From positions 1 through 40,760 of the forward strand of contig NZ_LNAM01000150.1 in the NCBI RefSeq assembly GCF_001461035.1: a DNA stretch of 40,760 bases. Reading direction: 5' to 3'. The translations under genes and the position numbers were made by a program. Each line of letters opens with the position of its first letter. Position 1 is the first letter of the stretch. Under the pieces are notes generated by a model, which worked only from the letters and a program-made list of their open reading frames with translations, was not told where the DNA came from and ran no database searches. Positions 1 through 8,273 of this stretch are shown piece after piece. The stretch is from Acetivibrio ethanolgignens. GTDB taxonomy: Bacteria; Bacillota; Clostridia; Lachnospirales; Lachnospiraceae.

Positions 1-52
1 TGAACTGTTGTTCTTTTATTACTTTTCCAAAATCGGAATTTCCTATAATGTC

Positions 53-95
53 AAAAAAGAGGAGTTCGCTCTGATTTTTCAGTGCAAACTCCTCT
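53..95 (-). terminator. Rho-independent terminator after the LacI-type gene
   Basis: Read on the minus strand, an AGAGGAGTT arm pairs with AACTCCTCT around a roughly 20-nt loop and is followed directly by a run of six T. It begins 6 bp after the stop codon of the LacI-type regulator and closes the flagellar-gene transcription unit. Confidence 0.8.
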
Positions 96-100
96 GCCAT

Positions 101-1099
101 TTATTCTTTCTTCACTTTTCCGGCAGACTGCCGCTCCACCAGCCTGGCCCGCAGCAAAAGCTTACTGATTGCTACATTGTTCATCAGTCCATCCAGCAAA
201 ATAGCTGCACTTTTTCCAAGATCACTTCTGTCCTGACGGACCGTAGTCAATGGTGGATTCACCTTTTCTCCGGCTGGAATATCATCAAAACCAATCACAC
301 TTACCTCTTCCGGAACCTTCACTCCTCTGTTTTCCAAATCAATGACAACTCCAATCCCAATAGAATCACTGGCACACATAATCGCTGTTGCACCATTTTC
401 TAAAAAGCCAGGCACATGGTATCTGGCACAATCCGGCACATAATATCCATATTCCATCAGCTTTTCCTCCGGCTTCAGGCCATTATTCCGCATGGCCTGT
501 TCGAAAGCCTCCTGACGCTCTCTCGTCACCATTGAATTTTTAGAACCATTTAAAAAAGCAATTCTTGTATGCCCTTTTTCTACCAGATAATTTACCGCTG
601 CCCGGATACCTTCAAAGCTATCGGTTCCCACATATCCTACATGGGGATTTTCCGGTATGAAATTATCCAAAAGCACAGTCGGCACATGGGTGTCACTAAG
701 CTGCTCAATCCAGTCCTCATGCAGTGTAAATCCGAGAAAAAAGCCGCCGTGAAATCCGTTTCTCAGCATGTAGCTATCATACCGTTCCTCTGCCTGCAGG
801 GTCAGGTTAGCCGGTACCAGGGAAACCTCCCAGTGCTTTCGTACTGCTGCTTTTTTAAATCCAGTTACAATGTCATAGCCAAACTGATCACTGCTTTCAT
901 AATCCATATTTTCAACAAAAATGCAAATTTTCTTTTTCTCCTGCTTCTGCATTTTTTTCGTTGTATATCCAAGCTCCACAGCCTTGTCAATTACCTGCTG
1001 CCGTAGCTCCTCGCTAATATCACTGGCTCCGTTAAGCCCCTTTGATACCGTGCTTACTGCTATATCCAATGCCTTGGCAATATCCTTAATTGTCGCCAT
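101..1099 (-). CDS. LacI-family transcriptional regulator
   Basis: A 332-residue protein of usual LacI/GalR length. Residues 1-50 form the DNA-binding headpiece, with helix-turn-helix sequence IKDIAKALDIAVSTVSKGLNG. Residues from about 57 to 325 form the periplasmic-binding-protein-like effector core, with typical segments such as GTDSFEGIRAAVNYLVEKGH, IMCASDSIGIGV, VSVIGFDDIPAGE and PPLTTVRQD. The ATG is preceded by a GAAAGGAAG ribosome site. The gene starts only 20 bp after fliS on the same strand and no separate promoter was seen between them, so it may be read from the flagellar unit. It ends at a good terminator. The ligand, probably a sugar or nucleoside, and the target genes cannot be named from sequence. 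Confidence 0.92.
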   Translation of the reverse strand: MATIKDIAKALDIAVSTVSKGLNGASDISEELRQQVIDKAVELGYTTKKMQKQEKKKICIFVENMDYESSDQFGYDIVTGFKKAAVRKHWEVSLVPANLTLQAEERYDSYMLRNGFHGGFFLGFTLHEDWIEQLSDTHVPTVLLDNFIPENPHVGYVGTDSFEGIRAAVNYLVEKGHTRIAFLNGSKNSMVTRERQEAFEQAMRNNGLKPEEKLMEYGYYVPDCARYHVPGFLENGATAIMCASDSIGIGVVIDLENRGVKVPEEVSVIGFDDIPAGEKVNPPLTTVRQDRSDLGKSAAILLDGLMNNVAISKLLLRARLVERQSAGKVKKE

Positions 1100-1119
1100 T
1101 TTTAACTTCCTTTCATCTC

Positions 1120-1617
1120 CTATGCCCGGAAACCACGGCTGTTTTCATTTACATTCACAAAAACCTCATTCAAGGAATGCTTCCCATAGGTAAGCCCGGC
1201 ATACAGCTTCTGGGTGTTTTCCATTACCGGTCCCCTGGTATCCTCCTTTGCTACCCCTTCAAAACCTTCTTTTAAGATAGCAAGAACACCTCCAGCATTT
1301 TTAAGGGGATCTTCCTTCCTTTCAAACAAACCGGCAGAAAGCTCCCGATCCGCATAGCGGTACAGATTAAAAAGCTGCCTGGAAATGTCGTAACTGTAAT
1401 CGAGAGAACCCATCAGCTCATTTAACAGTTTTCTCGCTCTTTCTATCTCCTGCTCAAAGCTTCCCTTTACCGCACCGGCTCCTGCCTGCCCGCTTTTTAA
1501 TGCTTCTATGGCCTCTGCAATACAATCCTCTATAATCTCGTAGGTAATTACCACCAGCTCACTGGCATTGGCCTGTGTAATTCTGGCCGAATACATCTGC
1601 TTTTTTTCACTATCCAT
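1120..1617 (-). CDS. fliS: FliS-like flagellin export chaperone
   Basis: A 165-residue, largely helical protein whose N-terminal part (QMYSARITQANASELVVITY) matches the FliS pattern of a Tyr-containing opening followed by I-T-x-A-x-P/S-x-E-L-V/I. FliS proteins bind the C-terminal disordered region of flagellin in the cytoplasm and prevent early polymerisation. It is longer than the usual 120-130 residues, with extra C-terminal sequence. The gene lies just downstream of flagellin on the same strand, the expected neighbour. I chose ATG 1617 (MDSEKKQ) because a GGAG site sits at proper distance, whereas the upstream in-frame ATG at 1629 lacks one. The family call rests on the N-terminal motif and the context; the C-terminal half is not diagnostic. 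Confidence 0.72.
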   Translation of the reverse strand: MDSEKKQMYSARITQANASELVVITYEIIEDCIAEAIEALKSGQAGAGAVKGSFEQEIERARKLLNELMGSLDYSYDISRQLFNLYRYADRELSAGLFERKEDPLKNAGGVLAILKEGFEGVAKEDTRGPVMENTQKLYAGLTYGKHSLNEVFVNVNENSRGFRA

Positions 1618-1651
1618 AGACTTCTCCATTTCTTATGCACATTTACAGCTT

Positions 1652-1681
1652 GAGCCTGCCGCTTGTCACAGCCGCAGGCTC
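1652..1681. other. Perfect GC-rich hairpin between flagellin and fliS
   Basis: The arms GAGCCTGC and GCAGGCTC are perfectly complementary around a 14-nt loop that itself can form a short GCT/AGC pairing. In the direction of flagellin transcription (minus) no T run follows. T-rich sequence lies on the plus-strand side. On the flagellin mRNA it would be a stable 3' hairpin just after the stop codon, suited to mRNA protection or partial termination before fliS. Confidence 0.6.
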
Positions 1682-1697
1682 ATTTTTTCCTTTTTAA

Positions 1698-3107
1698 TTA
1701 CTGAAGCAGAGACAATACCTGCTGTGGTCTTTCATTTGCCTGGGACAGCATGGACACACCTGCCTGAGCCAGGACATTTTTCTGGGTATAAGTTGCCATC
1801 TCCTCTGCCATATCCACATCTTCAATACGGGACAAGGCCTCTGTCAGATTCTCTGCAGATACATCCAGGTTCGCAATCGCATGCTCCATACGGTTCTGGT
1901 AAGCACCCAGCTTCGCACGAATAGCAGATACCATCCCAATGGCCTCATCCAAAAGGGCAATCCCCTCAGAGGCACCAGAGACAGTTAATACGTTCAGATT
2001 CTCAATTCCCAGAGTTTTTGGAGAAACCTCCGGCACACTGATATCTACCGTCTGTCCTTCATTCGCACCAATCTGAAGGGTCATAGGACCGGCATCCAGA
2101 ACAGTGATGTTAGCAACTCCGTCTGCATTAGCCTCTGCCCCTTCTGAAATCTCAATCTTCATTTCAAAGCCATCCTGATCTGTAATGGTAACCAGATTGC
2201 CCTTTGCCAGATAGGTTGTTGTCGATGTAAAGCCGTCATTTACTTTATCAGCACCATTTACCTTTGTCGTTAGGCTAATCTCTGCATCTGTTCCGGTATT
2301 ATTTCCTATCGGAAGCCCCAATTCCTTTGCCAGGTCAGCCTCTGCCTTAATCTTGACACTTCGATGACTTCCAGCTTCCTTCGCCGTAAATACAAGCTTT
2401 TTGTCAGCATTATAATCTACCTTAATTCCAACCCGGTCACAGACCTTTTTAATGTCGGTCAAGGCCTCATCAAAGGACTCGCCTTTTTTAATCTTTACCT
2501 CTTCTCCATTAATTAATATAGTTCCCTCATTTGCCATACCAGCTTGCGGAACGGCTGGCTCGTTCGCTGCTGTCAAGGAAGCTGCTTTTCCTTCCTTCGT
2601 TACGGTAATCTTATACTGCTGGCTGTTTACCTGATCAGAAAGGGAAACCAGCTTTACCTTCGTATTATCCGAATGAGTTTTCCTATCTAAATCTCCATTT
2701 AATAAGCTCTTCTTATTAAACTCTGTATCATCAGAAATACGCTGAATTTCATTTTTCAGCTGATCTATCTCACTTTGGATAGCCTCTCTGTCCTCTGGAG
2801 TGTTAGTTCCATTGGCTGCCTGCACCGAAAGCTCTCTGGCTCTCTGAAGCATGGCCTCTACCTCAGTTAAAGCCCCCTCTGCAGTCTGAATAACAGAGAT
2901 ACCGTCAGAAGCATTTCTAGAGGCCTGCTCCAAACCGCGAATCTGGGTCTTCATCTTCTGGGAAATCGCCATACCGGCAGAATCATCAGCTGCACGATTG
3001 ATACGATAGCCGGAGGATAAACGCTCCAGACTTTTATCCAATGCTTTATTTGTGTTTCTTAAGTGGCCATTTGCCACCAGTGCTGAAATGTTGTGGTTAA
3101 TTTTCAT
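1698..3107 (-). CDS. fliC: Flagellin
   Basis: A 469-residue flagellin, the filament subunit exported through the flagellar apparatus. The N-terminal D0/D1 region (MKINHNISAL, LERLSSGYRINRAADDSAGMAISQKM) and the C-terminal D0 region (ENLTEALSRIEDVDMAEEMA, ending QQVLSLLQ) are canonical. The segment RARELSVQAANGTNT and following residues match the conserved D1 site seen by TLR5 in other flagellins. A hypervariable domain of about 230 residues (roughly 160-390) is inserted between them and contains a flagellin hook-type IN motif (EGTILINGEEVKI). The start codon lies inside the end of the preceding FliK-like gene, giving an 11-bp overlap and suggesting translational coupling. The ribosome site is AGGTGA. 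FliS follows. No own sigma-28 promoter was convincing upstream of it. Confidence 0.97.
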   Translation of the reverse strand: MKINHNISALVANGHLRNTNKALDKSLERLSSGYRINRAADDSAGMAISQKMKTQIRGLEQASRNASDGISVIQTAEGALTEVEAMLQRARELSVQAANGTNTPEDREAIQSEIDQLKNEIQRISDDTEFNKKSLLNGDLDRKTHSDNTKVKLVSLSDQVNSQQYKITVTKEGKAASLTAANEPAVPQAGMANEGTILINGEEVKIKKGESFDEALTDIKKVCDRVGIKVDYNADKKLVFTAKEAGSHRSVKIKAEADLAKELGLPIGNNTGTDAEISLTTKVNGADKVNDGFTSTTTYLAKGNLVTITDQDGFEMKIEISEGAEANADGVANITVLDAGPMTLQIGANEGQTVDISVPEVSPKTLGIENLNVLTVSGASEGIALLDEAIGMVSAIRAKLGAYQNRMEHAIANLDVSAENLTEALSRIEDVDMAEEMATYTQKNVLAQAGVSMLSQANERPQQVLSLLQ

Positions 3108-6048
3108 TGTCTATCACCTGTGTCCTCTCTATGGTCTGTTTGACCAGAAGCTTTGCTGCCTGATACAGCATTCTGGTCTCTGTCGGTCTGTCCTCAGTCG
3201 TTGTTTCCTTTGCACTCCAGCTGGCAGCTTTTTTATTCCTACTGACACTTATCTGCTTTACTGTAAGTCCAAGCTTTTCAAAGCCTTCCTTCACATTCTC
3301 AAGGCAGCCCTCTATTAACTGCTGACCATCCGTGGTCTCGCACAGGATAAATCCTTTTATCTCATCCTTCTTAATGGTAAGCTCAGCCTCCACGACGCCC
3401 TGCTGTGGAAAATCAATTCTTACCTCCGCCTTACCGCTTTCCTTCGTTCCCTTTAAAATCGTAAGGCTTAGGCTGCTTACCTCATTGCCGATTACTACCG
3501 GCATTTCATAATGCTGCTGCCGGCTCAAACGGCTGGCAAGGGCAATTCCCTTCTGCATTACTTGAAGTATCCGGGCTTCCCCCGATACAAGCTCCGGCTC
3601 CGAAAAGGCAGCTCTTGTAATACGGTTCATCATATCTACCGTTCTTTGGTACTCTGCCTTAAAGCCTTCCTCTGCTTCCATCGAATCCAGCAGTCCTTCT
3701 GCTGCTTCCCGGTAAGCCTTTTTCTTATCCTCAGAAATAGTATCGGCTTTTTCGTCTATTTCCTTAAACAGGTTTTTATTTCCAGCAAACCATGCTCCGG
3801 CAGCCTGGATATTCCAAAGCGTCTTTTCGCCGCCATAGGCATCCAGAAAAGCAATTGCTGCCTCCGACTCCCGAGCAAGAGTTTGTACCAGCTCCATCTG
3901 CTCCTTCTGCCGTTCTGTTTCCAGATTTACATCCTTTTCCTGGGCTCTTACCTGCTCACAAAAGGCCTCCAGGCTCATATCCATTACCGCTCCATTGGCC
4001 TCTTCTACCATCTTTATTACCTGTTCCGGTGAAATTTCCTCTAATGTGCGGCTTACCAGGCTGTTAAGATACTCTGTTTTATCGGTATAGCGAAAGGCTG
4101 TCTCTATCTGTTCGGAAATGCTTTCTGAAGAAAAACTAAGGGATTCCAGCCCGCCAAAGCTGTCATCAATTTTCTGGTCGATGCCTTTATTTTTCAGGGT
4201 ACGGACTGCCGTCAGAAGATTGGACAGCGTAAGCTCCCGTCCGCTATTTAAAACAGCTCCCAGTGCTGCACCATCTGTTTTTTCAATGTTATTTAACAGA
4301 CGGTACATGCCTATGTAGCTTTTTCTTTCTTCTTCTGTAATCTGCCCGCTCTGCTTTTCCAGCTTCCACAGGTAAATACTGTACTTTTCCTCGCTGTCTG
4401 CCCCTATCGTATTTTTAATCTCATCGATAGAGGCTTTTAGCTCATCCAGTGGCATATTCAGCGGATTATCACCACGGCGTATCAGCTCTACCGTAACCTT
4501 TGGTTTAAGTCCGTTTAGTACCTCATTTACTCTGGCATCATAAGCCTTTACCCGGTCGATAGCCTCCTCTGTGATTTCCATTCGATTATAGCCCAGAATC
4601 CGCACTGCTCTTTGATTTTCCTCTGTCCCTTCAAGCCCCATTTCTAAAAGCAGTGTTCCGGTATTTTGAAATGCTTTCTGAATGGAATCTCCCATATCTG
4701 CCCGGGGTGCTGTCCAAAGCGGCTCATAGGCCTCCTCTGCCCTTGCAGCCTGATGCTTTAATGCCTCACCGGTCTGATACAGAGTTTCCAGAGTTTCTTC
4801 TTTACGGGTTTCTAAAGTCCTTCCCAATAGGTATGCAGGACTCTTTCCTACCGCCTCTGCCTTTTTCAGTGTCTCCTCTAAAAGGCTGGTGGATGTCTCC
4901 TCTGGTACCTCTCCCGCCTCGGAGAGCAAGGATTTATAATATTCCTTTTCTATGATGCGAAGCTCCTCAATCACTTCCTTCATATGCTCCGTATCAATGA
5001 CAATCCCCTTTTCCTCCAGAGCCTTTGAAGCCTGCACTGACATGGACAGACGAATCTCTTCCAGCTGCCGGCGTGTACGAATCGTTTCCAAATCCAGATT
5101 TGCTTCCTTCGGAAGTCTTCCCTTCCGTACTGCCTCTGTCATCCGCTCCAGAAGATAGTCCTCATCTGCCTGGCTACGAATTCCCTGGAGATTTTCAAGC
5201 TCCTCTAAGTTTTCTTCTGTCACCGGAAGTCCATGATCCAGCAGCCATCGTCCCTCTTCCAGCGTTTCTTCATTTACCGGGCGGCCACTGCCTTCAATCA
5301 CTGTCTCTATCTGTCCCTTTACAGCCTCCCAGACCTCTTCCCCTGCCGGAAGAGTTGTTTTTCCTGCATAGGAAGCCCGGTAAATGTTTTGAATCGTAGC
5401 TTCCTGCTGATTTTCCAGCATATAAGCCATGCTCTCATCCGAAAGCCCGGCCACATTATCACTCATACTAAGTGCCCGTGCCATAGCTTCCAGATTTGCC
5501 TCGGTAAGCGGAAGGCCCGCCTCTATCAGCTTCTGGCCCAGCTTCCTTGCTGTTGCATCACTTATCTTGTTTTTCAGGGCAATTTTCTGAATTTCCTTAT
5601 CGTACTCCTCACTCTTAATAATTCTTGACTCCAAATTTTCCTCTGCAAACCGGCGGTTTTCTTTCATGCGGAGAATTGCCCGGCTAAGACGCTCAGCCTC
5701 ATAGGCCTCTAAAGTCATACCCTCTTCCTCCAAAGCAGCACAATCCTCTTCTGTCAGGGTATTTGCAGACTTATTAAGAGCCTCGCCAGAGTCTTCCTCT
5801 GTCCCTATATTTTCTTCTATCATCCTTTTCCTAAGCTCTTCTTCATTTCCCGTAGCTTTATAAATCCCTGTCGTCAGACCACTCTGATTTTTTGTTTTAG
5901 CGGTCTTTTGACTGTTTTCATAGGAAACTGCCTTTATGCCAGCCGGCCCTTTTCCCTCTTCCTTTGTTTTTTTTTCGTTTAAAACAGCCTCTTCCAGCCA
6001 GCCAGGCTGTCCTGCAGCTGTTATATTTCTTGTCTGATTTATTTTCAT
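3097..6048 (-). CDS. Large protein with FliK-like C-terminal domain (DUF6240-like), flagellar context
   Basis: A 983-residue cytoplasmic-looking protein with no signal peptide or membrane segment. It is very rich in Glu/Lys/Leu helices. A motif of the type G-L-P-(L/V)-T-E-x-N-L-E recurs near residues 178 and 273, with looser copies near 96 and 255, suggesting an array of similar helical units. The C-terminal part, around residues 850-950 (VRIDFPQQGVVEAELTIKK, LIEGCLENVKEGFEKLGL, VKQISVS), resembles the C-terminal hook-protein domain of FliK, in which a strand pair is followed by LR/LK-x-x-L-x-x-x-G-L. I therefore infer a hook-length or export-switch role, though the N-terminal region is not a usual FliK. 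The start MKINQTRN was chosen at 6048 because AGGCAGG lies 8 bp upstream. It overlaps flagellin by 11 bp. I recall that NCBI uses the name DUF6240 for similar proteins, but did not check. Confidence 0.7.
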   Translation of the reverse strand: MKINQTRNITAAGQPGWLEEAVLNEKKTKEEGKGPAGIKAVSYENSQKTAKTKNQSGLTTGIYKATGNEEELRKRMIEENIGTEEDSGEALNKSANTLTEEDCAALEEEGMTLEAYEAERLSRAILRMKENRRFAEENLESRIIKSEEYDKEIQKIALKNKISDATARKLGQKLIEAGLPLTEANLEAMARALSMSDNVAGLSDESMAYMLENQQEATIQNIYRASYAGKTTLPAGEEVWEAVKGQIETVIEGSGRPVNEETLEEGRWLLDHGLPVTEENLEELENLQGIRSQADEDYLLERMTEAVRKGRLPKEANLDLETIRTRRQLEEIRLSMSVQASKALEEKGIVIDTEHMKEVIEELRIIEKEYYKSLLSEAGEVPEETSTSLLEETLKKAEAVGKSPAYLLGRTLETRKEETLETLYQTGEALKHQAARAEEAYEPLWTAPRADMGDSIQKAFQNTGTLLLEMGLEGTEENQRAVRILGYNRMEITEEAIDRVKAYDARVNEVLNGLKPKVTVELIRRGDNPLNMPLDELKASIDEIKNTIGADSEEKYSIYLWKLEKQSGQITEEERKSYIGMYRLLNNIEKTDGAALGAVLNSGRELTLSNLLTAVRTLKNKGIDQKIDDSFGGLESLSFSSESISEQIETAFRYTDKTEYLNSLVSRTLEEISPEQVIKMVEEANGAVMDMSLEAFCEQVRAQEKDVNLETERQKEQMELVQTLARESEAAIAFLDAYGGEKTLWNIQAAGAWFAGNKNLFKEIDEKADTISEDKKKAYREAAEGLLDSMEAEEGFKAEYQRTVDMMNRITRAAFSEPELVSGEARILQVMQKGIALASRLSRQQHYEMPVVIGNEVSSLSLTILKGTKESGKAEVRIDFPQQGVVEAELTIKKDEIKGFILCETTDGQQLIEGCLENVKEGFEKLGLTVKQISVSRNKKAASWSAKETTTEDRPTETRMLYQAAKLLVKQTIERTQVIDNEN

Positions 6049-6088
6049 AAAAAAACCTGCCTTATATTCTGTACATTGTCTACAGAAT

Positions 6089-6116
6089 ATTTCGGCAGAT
6101 TTCCTTGTTCTCATTA
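6089..6116 (-). promoter_or_regulatory. Candidate sigma-28 (FliA/SigD) promoter
   Basis: On the minus strand a TAAT box, a 16-bp spacer and GCCGAAAT resemble the sigma-28 consensus TAAA-N15-GCCGATAA. The predicted start, near 6082, is about 33 nt before the ATG of the FliK-like gene. It lies between dtd and the flagellar genes, which is where a flagellar-specific promoter is expected. Confidence 0.6.
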
Positions 6117-6126
6117 GCAGTTATCT

Positions 6127-6582
6127 TTATTTTCTAAGGATGGTTTCATCATCCAGCACAATGGTAAAGGGTCCGTCGTTTACAAGGCTTACTTTCATAT
6201 CAGCACCAAACTCACCATGCTCCACAGCCCCCAGTTTTTCTTTACACCGGTCAAGGAAGTACTCGTAAAGCTCCTCTGCCATCGCTGGTGGTGCACTGTT
6301 AATAAAGCTTGGACGGTTGCCCCTTTTGCAGTCAGCATACAAGGTAAATTGAGATACTACCAAAAGCTCACCCTCTACATCTGCAAGGGACAGATTGGTT
6401 TTTCCCTCTGCATCTTCAAAAATGCGAAGCTTGATAATTTTCTCTAAAAACTTATCTGCAAGCTCTCTGGTGTCCTCTGAGCCAACACCAAGCAAGAGCA
6501 CCAATCCCTTTCCGATGCTTCCCACAACCTTTCCATCAATGGCTACAGAAGCTTCCGAAGCTCTCTGAATTACGATTTTCAT
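6127..6582 (-). CDS. dtd: D-aminoacyl-tRNA deacylase (DTD1 type)
   Basis: A 151-residue protein of standard DTD length. It hydrolyses D-amino acids (and Gly mischarged on tRNA-Ala) from tRNA in the cytoplasm, a proofreading step of translation. Both catalytic signatures are present: SQFT at residues 77-80 and N-x-G-P-x-T at 135-140 (NDGPFT). The protein opens with the usual [20 protein letters not shown] ribosome site precedes the ATG and a good sigma-A promoter lies 28 bp upstream. It is the first gene of a minus-strand run that continues into flagellar genes 78 bp later, though those probably have their own promoter. Confidence 0.96.
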   Translation of the reverse strand: MKIVIQRASEASVAIDGKVVGSIGKGLVLLLGVGSEDTRELADKFLEKIIKLRIFEDAEGKTNLSLADVEGELLVVSQFTLYADCKRGNRPSFINSAPPAMAEELYEYFLDRCKEKLGAVEHGEFGADMKVSLVNDGPFTIVLDDETILRK

Positions 6583-6609
6583 AGCTCGTCCTCATTTCTT
6601 TTTTCTAAA

Positions 6610-6638
6610 ATTATACAATATTTTTCTCACTTTCACAA
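6610..6638 (-). promoter_or_regulatory. Sigma-A promoter of dtd
   Basis: On the minus strand TTGTGA (6638-6633), a 17-bp spacer and TATAAT (6615-6610) form a near-consensus promoter. Transcription would begin near 6604, about 20 nt before the dtd start codon. Confidence 0.75.
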
Positions 6639-6648
6639 GCCTTTACCC

Positions 6649-6677
6649 TTGCAAAGCCCCTTTTATCCATGTATACT
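6649..6677 (+). promoter_or_regulatory. Sigma-A promoter of the NiaR-type gene
   Basis: TTGCAA (6649-6654), a 17-bp spacer and TATACT (6672-6677). The transcript would start near 6684 with a leader of about 43 nt. The -35 boxes of this promoter and the dtd promoter lie about 10 bp apart, back to back. A weak GCACG/CGTGC inverted repeat (6687-6691 and 6706-6710) in the leader could be an operator, but it is short. Confidence 0.72.
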
Positions 6678-6726
6678 GGTATTAGGGCACGATGTACAAA
6701 ACTTCCGTGCAGAAATGAGGTTACTT

Positions 6727-7236
6727 ATGGACGGCGAAACCAGGCGAAAAAAACTGCTTCAGCTCTTAAAAAATACAGATACTGCTCTTTCCGGCGAACG
6801 GCTTTCTGATACTCTGTGCGTCAGCCGGCAGATTATAGTACAGGATATTGCCCTGCTGCGTGCCAGCGGGTGCCGTATTATTTCCACAAACAGAGGCTAT
6901 CTTCTCTATCCAGAAGAACTCCACAGAGCTTCCCGTATCTTTACCGTTTCCCATTCTACCGAGGATATCCGGGACGAATTATATACGATTGTCGATTTGG
7001 GCGGCAGCATCCGTAATGTTATCGTAGAACATGAAATCTATGGAAGTATTACCGGAAGCCTGAATATCAGCTCCCGAAGGGAAGTCGATGATTTTGTAGC
7101 CCGGGTACAGTCCTCTCAGGCCGTTCCGTTAAAGGTTCTGGGCGGTGACATCCATTCTCATATAATAGATGCCGATTCCGAAGAGATTTTGGACGAGATT
7201 GAGCATGCTTTAAATGAAAAGCATTTTTTATTATAA
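6727..7236 (+). CDS. niaR: NiaR-type transcription repressor (HTH_11 + 3H domain)
   Basis: A 169-residue protein with the two-domain layout of NiaR (YrxA, TM1602). Residues 1-60 are a winged helix (RRKKLLQLLKN, SGERLSDTLCVSRQIIVQDI, ISTNRGYLL). Residues 70-169 are the 3H ligand domain, with the conserved histidines visible at 76, 102 and in GGDIHSH (143, 145). Members of this family bind niacin with a metal ion and repress NAD biosynthesis or niacin uptake genes. ATG 6727 was chosen because GAGG lies 6 bp upstream. No NAD gene is in the window, so its targets lie elsewhere. An alpha/beta hydrolase starts 16 bp after its stop and is probably cotranscribed. Confidence 0.88.
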   Translation: MDGETRRKKLLQLLKNTDTALSGERLSDTLCVSRQIIVQDIALLRASGCRIISTNRGYLLYPEELHRASRIFTVSHSTEDIRDELYTIVDLGGSIRNVIVEHEIYGSITGSLNISSRREVDDFVARVQSSQAVPLKVLGGDIHSHIIDADSEEILDEIEHALNEKHFLL

Positions 7237-7252
7237 ATCACAGGAGGTATTT

Positions 7253-8194
7253 ATGAACTACACAAAGGAAACCGGCAAGCTTGCCAGCCGCAATGGCATC
7301 CAGGACATTACGTATTATATTTATACCCCTTTATGTACACCAAAGGCTGTTCTTCAGATTTCCCATGGCATGTGCGAATACATGGAACGCTATGAGGATT
7401 TTATTGATTATCTGACCGGCAAGGGATTCTTGGTTTGTGGCAATGACCACCTGGGACATAAAAACAGTGTTCCTTCTAAGGATAGGCTGGGTTATTTTGC
7501 TCCAAAGGACGGTTATACCTTCCTCCCAAGAGACTTGGCCCGAGTTACCCGGATGGTTCAGCGTCAATACCCTGACCTTCCGTTTTTCCTGCTGGGACAC
7601 AGCATGGGTTCCTTTGTTGCAAGAGCTTATCTAATCCGTTATCCAGATTTAATTGATGGTATTATTATCTGTGGCTCTGCCGGTTCAAACCCTGCTTTAG
7701 GTGCCGGTTCCTTCCTCATCTCCATTATTAAGGCTTTTAAAGGCGAATTCTACCGAAGTCCCTTTATTGATAAGCTGATGTTTGGTAACTATAATAGCCG
7801 CTATAAAAACACTTCCTCTAAATTTGACTGGCTAACCCATGACAAGGCAGTAATTGAAAAATACGAAAAGGATGAATACTGTAACTTCCTATTCACCACC
7901 TCTGCTTATAAAGACCTTACCCGTCTGCTTCATTATGTTTCCTCTCAGAAGTGGTTTGAAGCTGTTCCAAAGGAGCTTCCTGTTTTTATCATTAGCGGTG
8001 ATATGGATCCGGTCGGTAACTGGGGCAAAGGGATCCGCGAGGTAGAAGAAAAGCTTCAGGCCCAGGGTCTTACTGATCTGACCGTCAAGCTTTATAAGGA
8101 TATGCGACATGAAATTCTAAACGAAACCGGAAAAGAAGAGGTCTATCAGGATGTATTAAACTGGCTGAATACGCAGCTTGAGAAACAGGCTTAA
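7253..8194 (+). CDS. Alpha/beta hydrolase (serine aminopeptidase S33 / monoglyceride-lipase-like)
   Basis: A 313-residue cytoplasmic hydrolase. The nucleophile elbow GHSMGS puts the serine at residue 117; the likely acid is in ISGDMDPVG (about residue 250) and the histidine in MRHEILNE (about 285). The early motif LQISHGMCEYMERY matches the oxyanion-hole segment of lysophospholipase/monoacylglycerol-lipase-like enzymes. Substrate is not decidable, but a small ester or monoglyceride is usual for this group. A strong AGGAGG site lies 7 bp before ATG 7253. The gene follows the NiaR-type repressor closely and ends at a terminator. Confidence 0.9.
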   Translation: MNYTKETGKLASRNGIQDITYYIYTPLCTPKAVLQISHGMCEYMERYEDFIDYLTGKGFLVCGNDHLGHKNSVPSKDRLGYFAPKDGYTFLPRDLARVTRMVQRQYPDLPFFLLGHSMGSFVARAYLIRYPDLIDGIIICGSAGSNPALGAGSFLISIIKAFKGEFYRSPFIDKLMFGNYNSRYKNTSSKFDWLTHDKAVIEKYEKDEYCNFLFTTSAYKDLTRLLHYVSSQKWFEAVPKELPVFIISGDMDPVGNWGKGIREVEEKLQAQGLTDLTVKLYKDMRHEILNETGKEEVYQDVLNWLNTQLEKQA

Positions 8195-8200
8195 TTATAT

Positions 8201-8273
8201 AAAAGAAAAAAGGTTGAAAGTCAAGGTCCATCCCGCCTGCGAATGGACGTGCCTCTCAACCTTTTTTCTTTTA
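8201..8273. terminator. Bidirectional terminator shared by hydrolase (plus) and small RNA (minus)
   Basis: GGTTGA (8212-8217) pairs with TCAACC (8256-8261), with a nested GTCCAT/ATGGAC hairpin inside. A-rich sequence on one flank and T-rich sequence on the other make a T run of at least six in both directions. On plus it follows the hydrolase stop by about 10 bp. On minus it is the 3' end of the small RNA described separately. Confidence 0.8.

Noticed and set aside
1697-3107. Truncated or phase-variable flagellin
   Set aside because: Both conserved ends are intact and the middle region is a continuous variable domain.
3511-5628. Several open frames of 100-170 codons on the plus strand
   Set aside because: They lie opposite the FliK-like gene, lack ribosome sites, have low-complexity Pro/Leu/Ser composition from reading Glu/Lys codons backwards, and show no domain.
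6687-6710. GCACG/CGTGC inverted repeat as a NiaR operator
   Set aside because: Arms are only 5 bp and I cannot match them to a NiaR site. Kept only as a remark in the promoter entry.
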